This document shows, piece after piece, positions 6,955-11,786 of a stretch of 11,786 nt of DNA (position 1 is the stretch's first letter; the number at the start of each line of letters is the position of its first letter). The DNA lies in assembly GCA_049511115.1 (NCBI GenBank), contig JBEKYH010000114.1, positions 1-11,786 on the forward strand, read 5' to 3'. This stretch comes from JBEKYH01 sp049511115 (lineage in GTDB: Bacteria > Planctomycetota > Phycisphaerae > Tepidisphaerales > Tepidisphaeraceae). A program made the translations under genes and the position numbers. The notes under the pieces were generated by a model that saw only the letters and a list, made by a program, of their open reading frames with translations, was not told where the DNA came from and did no database searches.

Positions 6955-8063
6955 ACGCATTTCCCGACATCTCCAAGTTGAAGTCCAGGGTCAGGGTGCT
7001 GATCGTTGACGATTCCGCCGTCGTCCGGCAGCTCCTCACCCGCCAGCTCAACGCCGACCCTGGCATCGAGGTCGTCGGCACCGCGCCCGATCCGTTTGTG
7101 GCCAGGGACCGCATCCTCGACCTGGAGCCCGACGTCGTGACCCTGGACGTCGAGATGCCCCGCATGGACGGCATCACCTTCCTCCGTAAACTCATGGCCC
7201 ATCATCCGCTTCCCGTGATCGTCCTGAGCTCGCTCACCGCCCAAGGCACGGAAACCGCCATCCAGGCCCTTGAAGCCGGCGCCGTCGAAGTGCTTTGCAA
7301 ACCGTCCAGCGCCTACAGCATCGAGGACATGGGCGCTATGCTCATCGCCAAGATCAAGTCCGCCGCCCATGCGACGGTGCGACTCACCACCCCCCGGCCG
7401 GCCGCGCCCGCGCCGCTGAGCATGGCCGCCACCACCGATAAAATCATCGCCATCGGCGCATCAACCGGAGGCGTCCAGGCGCTCACCGAAGTCCTCCTCA
7501 GCTTCCCCCGCAACGCGCCCGGGACGGTAATCGTGCAGCACATGCCCGCGCAGTTCACCACCTCCTTCGCCAAGCGCCTTGACGACATGTGCCATGTCGA
7601 CGTGCGCGAAGCCGCCAATGGCGACAGCGTCATCCCCGGACTCGTCCTCATCGCCCCCGGTGGCTTCCATACCACGCTCCGCAGGTCCGGGGCCCGCTAT
7701 TACGTGGAAATTGCAGACGGCCCCGAGGTGCATCATCAAAAGCCCGCCGTCGACGTGCTCTTTAATTCCGTCGCCAGGTACGGCGGCGCCAACGCCATCG
7801 GCGCCATCCTCACCGGCATGGGAGCCGACGGCGCGACCGGCCTTTTGAATATGCGCCGTTCCGGCGCACGCACCATCGCCCAGGATGAGAAATCCTGCAC
7901 CGTGTTCGGAATGCCGATGGAGGCAATCAAGTGCGGCGCCGCGGAGCAGGTGCTCCCGCTGCACGCCGTCGCGGCGGCGCTCATGAAACTGTCCCAAGGG
8001 AACCATCAACAATCTCAGCGGAACCAATCCGCAACAATGGAGGGTATGTGCAAACCGAAGTAA
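6951..8063 (+). CDS. cheB: Protein-glutamate methylesterase CheB
   Basis: CheB removes methyl groups from receptor glutamates and is activated by phosphate from CheA. The protein has 370 residues. Receiver domain, about 13-137: D20/D21, phospho-acceptor D66 (VTLDVEMPRMDG), Lys117. A Pro/Ala-rich linker follows (about 145-160). The esterase domain holds the triad Ser171 (IGASTGG), His197 (IVQHMP) and Asp293 (LTGMGADG), plus the AQDEKSCTVFGMPMEAIKCG block (310-329). The last 20 or so residues are Gln/Asn-rich and add nothing recognisable. The ATG at 6951 overlaps the preceding stop, so the two genes are translationally coupled. Both activities expected of the family should be intact. Confidence 0.97.
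   Translation: MNAFPDISKLKSRVRVLIVDDSAVVRQLLTRQLNADPGIEVVGTAPDPFVARDRILDLEPDVVTLDVEMPRMDGITFLRKLMAHHPLPVIVLSSLTAQGTETAIQALEAGAVEVLCKPSSAYSIEDMGAMLIAKIKSAAHATVRLTTPRPAAPAPLSMAATTDKIIAIGASTGGVQALTEVLLSFPRNAPGTVIVQHMPAQFTTSFAKRLDDMCHVDVREAANGDSVIPGLVLIAPGGFHTTLRRSGARYYVEIADGPEVHHQKPAVDVLFNSVARYGGANAIGAILTGMGADGATGLLNMRRSGARTIAQDEKSCTVFGMPMEAIKCGAAEQVLPLHAVAAALMKLSQGNHQQSQRNQSATMEGMCKPK
8039..8044 (+). promoter_or_regulatory. Shine-Dalgarno site inside cheB that decides the cheX start
   Basis: GGAGGG lies in the last codons of cheB, three to four bases before an in-frame GTG at 8048. It is the only strong ribosome site near the beginning of the CheX homology; the ATG codons at 8078 and 8084 have none at normal distance. 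Spacing to the GTG is short, so the choice is probable rather than certain. Confidence 0.5.
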
Positions 8064-8542
8064 CAAAACCGCCGCAGATGAAGATGAGCGCCAAGTTGAT
8101 CATGCCTTTTGTCAACTCGACCATCAACGTCTTCACCACCATGACCAAGATCAAGCCGGAGATCTCCTCGCCCCATCTCAAGGAAGACGCGCACATGACC
8201 TATGACGTCTCGGGAATCATCGGATTCTCCGGCGAAATCGTCGGATCCGTCGTCGTCAGCTTTCAATTGGCGACCGCCCAATCCTTGGTCAACGCCCTGG
8301 TGGGCATGGAAGTGGACCCCACGAGCCTCGACTTCACCGACGCCGTCGGCGAACTGGCCAACATGATCGCGGGCAATGCCAAGAAGGACCTGGGCCTCAT
8401 GGCGAGCATCGGCGTCCCGAATGTTGTGATCGGGCACGGCCACACCATCGGCCGACTCAGCGGGGTTCCCTGCGTGGTGATTCCCTGCCATACCAGCGCC
8501 GGCGATTTCGCCGTCGAAGTGAACATCAAACCCGCGGCCTAA
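8048..8542 (+). CDS. cheX: CheX-type CheY-P phosphatase
   Basis: CheX is a cytoplasmic phosphatase that dephosphorylates CheY-P, usually as a dimer. With the GTG start the protein has 164 residues. Homology begins at KLIMPFVNSTINVFTTMTKI (16-35); the catalytic helix is DAVGELANMIAGNAKKDLG (98-116), fitting D-x3-E-x2-N at D98, E102 and N105, followed by VPNVVIGHGH and a final beta strand FAVEVNIKP. The frame stays open upstream to 7931, but that part reads as Arg-rich shadow of cheB. GTG 8048 is preferred for its Shine-Dalgarno site; ATG 8078 is the alternative and would trim ten residues before the conserved part. The gene overlaps cheB by 16 bases. No CheZ or classical CheC is seen nearby, so CheX is the likely main phosphate sink. 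Confidence 0.9.
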   Translation: MQTEVTKPPQMKMSAKLIMPFVNSTINVFTTMTKIKPEISSPHLKEDAHMTYDVSGIIGFSGEIVGSVVVSFQLATAQSLVNALVGMEVDPTSLDFTDAVGELANMIAGNAKKDLGLMASIGVPNVVIGHGHTIGRLSGVPCVVIPCHTSAGDFAVEVNIKPAA

Positions 8543-8576
8543 TCCCGACTTCGATTAACGTTTTTCAGGAGCGACC

Positions 8577-8948
8577 ATGAAGATTCTGCTTGTCGATGAC
8601 TCAAGAACCATGAGGAACATAGAGAAAAAGATCCTCACCGGCCTGGGCGAAGTCGAATTCGCCGAAGCCGGTGACGGCGTCGAGGCGCTCGGCGTTATCG
8701 GCGCCGCGACCGGCGGATTTCACATGATCCTCATCGACTGGAACATGCCCAATATGGATGGCATCACCCTGGTCAACCGCATCCGCACGTCGGATAAGAA
8801 GACGCCCCTGGTGATGGTCACCACCGAAGCGGAAAAGAGCCGCATCCTCGAAGCCATCAAAGCCGGCGTCAACAACTATGTCCTCAAGCCCTTCACCCCC
8901 GAGGGCCTTCTCGAAAAGGTCAAACAGACCCTGCCGGCCGCGGCATAA
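8577..8948 (+). CDS. cheY: Single-domain response regulator CheY
   Basis: CheY takes phosphate from CheA and controls the flagellar motor or another output. The 123-residue protein is a lone receiver: D7/D8, phospho-acceptor D54 in ILIDWNMPNMDG (52-62, the same DWNMPNMDG string as E. coli CheY), Thr82/Thr83 switch region (MVTTEAEKS), Tyr101 and Lys104 (NYVLKPFTPEGL). AGGAG (8567-8571) lies five bases before the ATG. The match in the active site is classical, so this is likely the motor-directed CheY and not an accessory sink, though the output cannot be shown from this window. Confidence 0.95.
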   Translation: MKILLVDDSRTMRNIEKKILTGLGEVEFAEAGDGVEALGVIGAATGGFHMILIDWNMPNMDGITLVNRIRTSDKKTPLVMVTTEAEKSRILEAIKAGVNNYVLKPFTPEGLLEKVKQTLPAAA

Positions 8949-8973
8949 TCAAGTTATTTTCCGGTGACGAATC

Positions 8974-11430
8974 ATGCAGCTACTCATCGTTGACGACGAC
9001 AGCTTCACGCTCAAAATGCTCGATCGCATCCTGGCGCAGTTCGGGCACACCACGGTGCGCGCCAACGGCGCCCAGGAAGCCCTGGATATCCTCCGTCAGG
9101 GCAACATCCGCGCGGTCGTCACCGACTGGGAAATGCCCGGCATGAGCGGCCTTGACCTCTGCCGCGCCATTCGCAACGAGGACTTCAACGGCTACGTCTA
9201 CGTCATCATGCTCACCGGCCGTGAGGGCTCGGAATCGCGCCGCGACGGCCTGCGCGCCGGCGCCGACGATTTTCTCGTCAAGCCGCTCGACCCCGAAGAA
9301 TTGCTCACTTGCCTCACCACTGCCGAGCGCATCCTGGCCCTGGAAACCCATGACCTCACTTTATTCGCCCTCGCCAAACTCGCCGAAAGCCGCGATCCAG
9401 ACACCGGCGGCCATCTCGAGCGCGTGCAAAGCTATGCCCGACTCTTGGCGAGAAACCTCCCGCCGCAGGTCGTGCAGGCCTCCGGCGTCGACGCCGAATA
9501 CATCCGCCTCCTCTATCAGACCAGTCCCCTGCACGACCTGGGCAAGGTCGGCATCCCTGACTCTGTCCTCCTCAAACCCGGCAAACTCACCAGGGAAGAG
9601 TTTGAGATCATGAAGACCCACTGCTCGCTGGGCGCGCAGACCCTCGACGCCGCCCTGCAGCGGTTCCCCAATATCCGTTTCCTCCAGATGGCCCGCGACA
9701 TCGCCGCCACCCACCACGAGAAATTCGACGGTTCGGGTTATCCCAGCGCCCTCGCCGGCGAGCAGATCCCCCTGTGCGGCCGGATTGTCGCGCTCGCCGA
9801 TGTGTACGACGCCCTCACCAGCCGCCGCAGCTACAAGTCCGCCCTCAGCCATGAGGAGGCGCGCCGCCTCATTCTCGCTGAGCGCGGCCGGCATTTTGAT
9901 CCCGGTATTGTCGACGCATTTCTTAAGGTCGAATCCCAATTCGCCAGCCTGCGCCTGCGCATGGGCGACGAGGCAATTGCCGAAGGGCCCCAATCCTCCC
10001 AGGCCACGGCAACCGCGCCGATTCCGCCGGCCGCCGCCGCCGCCGCCCAGTCGCCCCTCTGCAATATCCTGGTCGTCGAAGACAGCCCCGTGACTCTCGG
10101 CAAGCTGGTCAACCTGCTGGGCGCGACCCATTGCCCCGTCTTTCCCGCCGCCAATGCCACTGAGGCACTCGCGCAGTTCAACGCCCATCAGCCGGGCGTC
10201 GTGGTCTCGGATTGGGAAATGCCCGGCGACAGCGGCCTCGAGCTGTGCCGCCGGATTCGCGCCGAAAACCCCAAGCGCCACATTCATTTCATCATGCTCA
10301 CAATTCATTCCGATGATGCCTCGCTCCTGGAAGCCTATAACGCCGGCGTCGATGATTTTGTCGCCAAACCCTACAACCCCCAGGAAGTGCTGGCGCGCGT
10401 CGGCGTGGGCCTCCGCACCGTCCATTTGCAGGAAGAATTACAGCGCAAGACCCGCACCCAGCAGGTTCTCAACACCCAGCTCGAGGCCGTGAACCGGCGC
10501 CTCGATCACCTTTCCATCACTGATGACCTGACCGGCCTGTTCAACCGCCGTCACGCGATGGTCCGCCTTCAGGAACACTGGGCGCTGGCCGAGCGCCACG
10601 GCCAGCCTCTTTGCGTGGCCATGGTCGATATCGATCATTTCAAGAAGGTCAACGACACCTTCGGCCACGACGCTGGCGATGTTGTCCTCCACCAGGTGGC
10701 CGATATCCTGCGCTGTTCAACACGATCAACCGACCTCACCTGTCGCATGGGCGGCGAGGAATTCCTCATCCTCTTCCCCTTGCAATCCGTCAATGACGCC
10801 ACCGCCTGCGCCGAGCGCTGCCGCACTGCGGTGGCCGAGCACGTCTTCCGAGTCGGCTCCGCTGAGATCAGGGCCACCATCAGCATCGGCGTCGCCGGCA
10901 TCACCACCGCCATGACCCACTTCCCTGAGTTGCTGCGCGCCGCCGACCGGATGCTCTATTTCGCCAAAACAAACGGCCGCAATCGCGTGCAGTCCGCCCA
11001 GCCTATACCCGATGGCGCTGCTGCGCAGCAGCCACTGGCGCTCGCTGCAAATGGCGACGCGAATGCCGCGGCCCCGGCAACATTCGATCCCAATTCCATC
11101 CTGGCCCGCTGCGGCGGTGACAGCGATTTCGCCGCCGCCGTCGCAGAAAAATTCTGCAAGCAGGCCCCCTCCGAAATGACCCGCCTCGAAGAATCGCTCA
11201 CCACCAACAACACCGAGGCATTTCGCCGCGCCGCGCGCAATGTAAAGAGCATGGCCACCGTCGTGTCGGCCCGCGCCGCATTAGACTTGGCGGCGCGCTT
11301 GGAGAGGATCGCCCGATCCGGTCAATTGGCCGACGCCCCGCCCCTCGTCCAGCACCTTCAGCAGGAAATCGACTCGGTCGTCATCAGCATCACCGGCGTC
11401 GGCAACCAGTCGCGACAAAAATGCGCTTGA
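8974..11430 (+). CDS. REC-HD-GYP-REC-GGDEF-HPt-like hybrid c-di-GMP regulator
   Basis: Cytoplasmic 818-residue protein with no TM segment. REC1 (about 2-120): D7/D8, D51 in VVTDWEMPG, T81, K103. HD-GYP phosphodiesterase (about 127-330): H147, HD 187-188 in LHDLGKVGIPD, MKTH to H216, THHEKFDGSGYP (246-257), LADVYDALTS (274-283). An Ala/Pro linker (about 344-359) leads to REC2 (about 362-480): E369/D370, D413 in VVSDWEMPG, T443, K465. A coiled linker precedes the GGDEF cyclase (about 511-672): DDLTGLFNRR, DIDHFKKVND, GGEEF (593-597), and inhibitory-site RSTD (584-587) five residues before it. Another linker (676-703) leads to an HPt-like helical tail (about 704-805), in which AARNVKSMA stands where AAHxLKGxA is expected, so the phospho-His is Arg755. 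Both cyclase and phosphodiesterase motifs look intact. GGTGA six bases upstream is a weak ribosome site. The 25-base gap to cheY suggests the same transcript. Confidence 0.92.
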   Translation: MQLLIVDDDSFTLKMLDRILAQFGHTTVRANGAQEALDILRQGNIRAVVTDWEMPGMSGLDLCRAIRNEDFNGYVYVIMLTGREGSESRRDGLRAGADDFLVKPLDPEELLTCLTTAERILALETHDLTLFALAKLAESRDPDTGGHLERVQSYARLLARNLPPQVVQASGVDAEYIRLLYQTSPLHDLGKVGIPDSVLLKPGKLTREEFEIMKTHCSLGAQTLDAALQRFPNIRFLQMARDIAATHHEKFDGSGYPSALAGEQIPLCGRIVALADVYDALTSRRSYKSALSHEEARRLILAERGRHFDPGIVDAFLKVESQFASLRLRMGDEAIAEGPQSSQATATAPIPPAAAAAAQSPLCNILVVEDSPVTLGKLVNLLGATHCPVFPAANATEALAQFNAHQPGVVVSDWEMPGDSGLELCRRIRAENPKRHIHFIMLTIHSDDASLLEAYNAGVDDFVAKPYNPQEVLARVGVGLRTVHLQEELQRKTRTQQVLNTQLEAVNRRLDHLSITDDLTGLFNRRHAMVRLQEHWALAERHGQPLCVAMVDIDHFKKVNDTFGHDAGDVVLHQVADILRCSTRSTDLTCRMGGEEFLILFPLQSVNDATACAERCRTAVAEHVFRVGSAEIRATISIGVAGITTAMTHFPELLRAADRMLYFAKTNGRNRVQSAQPIPDGAAAQQPLALAANGDANAAAPATFDPNSILARCGGDSDFAAAVAEKFCKQAPSEMTRLEESLTTNNTEAFRRAARNVKSMATVVSARAALDLAARLERIARSGQLADAPPLVQHLQQEIDSVVISITGVGNQSRQKCA

Positions 11431-11480
11431 TTCATTCCGCCCGCTCCCGCGCCCGCGGCGGAGGAAACGGGTGCCGCCTG

Positions 11481-11786
11481 ATGAACGAGCCAGTCGATCC
11501 AATCGAGGTCGTCACGCGCCAGCTCGAGCTTCTCCTGCTCGGCTACGGTTTCAATTTCTATCGCGCCGAAAACCAGACCTGGAAAGGCCCCGACGCCGTC
11601 ACGAGCCTGCAAACGATCCTCGACCGCTGGGACACCGCCGTCCGCGCACGCCAGGACCTCATGGAGGTGCAGGCGTATCGCTCCCGGAAAAAGCGCGCCA
11701 GAAATTTGTCCGGTGTCGGCGCTGTCCGGGCTCTTACCATAAGGCATCGTAATCCTCGCATTTCCCCCTCTCCCTGTCCCGGGCGA
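11481..11786 (+). CDS. Unrecognised small protein, 3' end cut by window edge
   Basis: From the ATG at 11481 the frame stays open for 102 codons to the window edge. The start reads MNEPVDPIEVVTRQLELLLL, then GYGFNFYRAENQTWKGPD, a short helical stretch with Leu, Arg and Trp (TILDRWDTAVRARQDLMEVQ), and a basic part. Third positions up to about 11685 are mostly G or C, as in the neighbours, which supports real coding. After about 11695 the codons change (AGA, TTG, AGG, CGT, CCT), so the last 90 bases may be in another frame, non-coding, or poor sequence. GGAGGAAA (11460-11467) is rather far (13 bases) from the ATG. I do not recognise a family with certainty. It follows the regulator gene by 50 bases in the same direction and may belong to the operon. 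Confidence 0.5.
   Translation, partial: MNEPVDPIEVVTRQLELLLLGYGFNFYRAENQTWKGPDAVTSLQTILDRWDTAVRARQDLMEVQAYRSRKKRARNLSGVGAVRALTIRHRNPRISPSPCPGR

Noticed and set aside
6480..7370. Minus-strand open frame spanning the REC-CheX fusion and cheB
   Set aside because: It runs across two real plus-strand genes that overlap by four bases, with no start signal or motif of its own.
7931..8047. Upstream extension of cheX to an ATG at 7931
   Set aside because: This stretch encodes the conserved end of CheB in another frame; in the cheX frame it is Arg/Ala-rich and has no CheX character.
9361..10425. Long minus-strand open frame opposite the HD-GYP and REC2 region
   Set aside because: It is the antisense shadow of a well-motifed protein; composition is Gly/Ala-rich and no family is recognisable.
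11455..11478. GCGGC...GCCGC inverted repeat around the GGAGGAAA site
   Set aside because: A 5-bp GC stem in a very GC-rich gap is expected by chance, and there is no T-run to make it a terminator.
11471..11752. Overlapping plus-strand open frame with an RCRRCPG motif
   Set aside because: Most of it is Arg/Pro-rich and looks like a shadow of the frame starting at 11481. The Cys pair near its end could be real only if there is a frameshift near 11690, which the sequence alone cannot show.

Overview
The window is a single plus-strand chemotaxis and second-messenger gene cluster from a GC-rich Gram-negative bacterium. All genes are co-directional with gaps of 0-50 bases, so they most likely form one operon that starts upstream of the window and continues past its end. 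The outer-membrane porin shows a diderm cell. The gene set (cheA-cheW-mcp-porin-cheR-cheD-REC/CheX-like-cheB-cheX-cheY) together with CheD and CheX-type phosphatases and no CheZ is not enterobacterial. I think of a Planctomycetota/PVC-type or deltaproteobacterial-grade environmental bacterium, but no taxonomic marker is present and this is only an inference.

Layout. 1-737: the C-terminal part of the kinase CheA (end of the ATPase domain plus the CheW-like P5 domain). 750-1256: CheW. 1293-2882: a two-TM methyl-accepting chemotaxis protein without an evident HAMP domain. 2912-4624: an OprB-like carbohydrate porin with a long Pro/Ala-rich N-terminal extension, an unexpected guest in a che operon. 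4670-5554: methyltransferase CheR. 5551-6048: deamidase CheD. 6067-6954: a receiver domain fused to a CheX/CheC-type phosphatase-like domain. 6951-8063: methylesterase CheB. 8048-8542: stand-alone CheX. 8577-8948: CheY. 8974-11430: an 818-residue REC-HD-GYP-REC-GGDEF-HPt-like protein that joins c-di-GMP synthesis and breakdown modules in one chain. 11481-end: start of a small unrecognised protein, cut by the window edge.

How they work together. The receptor, CheW and CheA form the sensory array. CheR, CheB and CheD set receptor adaptation by methylation, demethylation and deamidation. CheY carries the phosphoryl signal to the output. CheX, and probably the REC-CheX-like fusion, drain phosphate. 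The large final protein could convert the same phosphorelay signal into a change in c-di-GMP, linking chemotaxis to a motile/sessile decision. The porin may bring the sensed carbohydrate into the periplasm, where the receptor's sensor domain lies.

Most notable: the five-domain c-di-GMP protein with both catalytic modules apparently intact but an HPt-like tail whose phospho-accepting His is replaced by Arg; the REC-CheX fusion; and the porin embedded between mcp and cheR, preceded by a near-perfect palindrome that abuts its ribosome binding site. No RNA genes, CRISPR arrays, insertion sequences or convincing terminators were seen, and no stretch over 300 bases lacks a gene.
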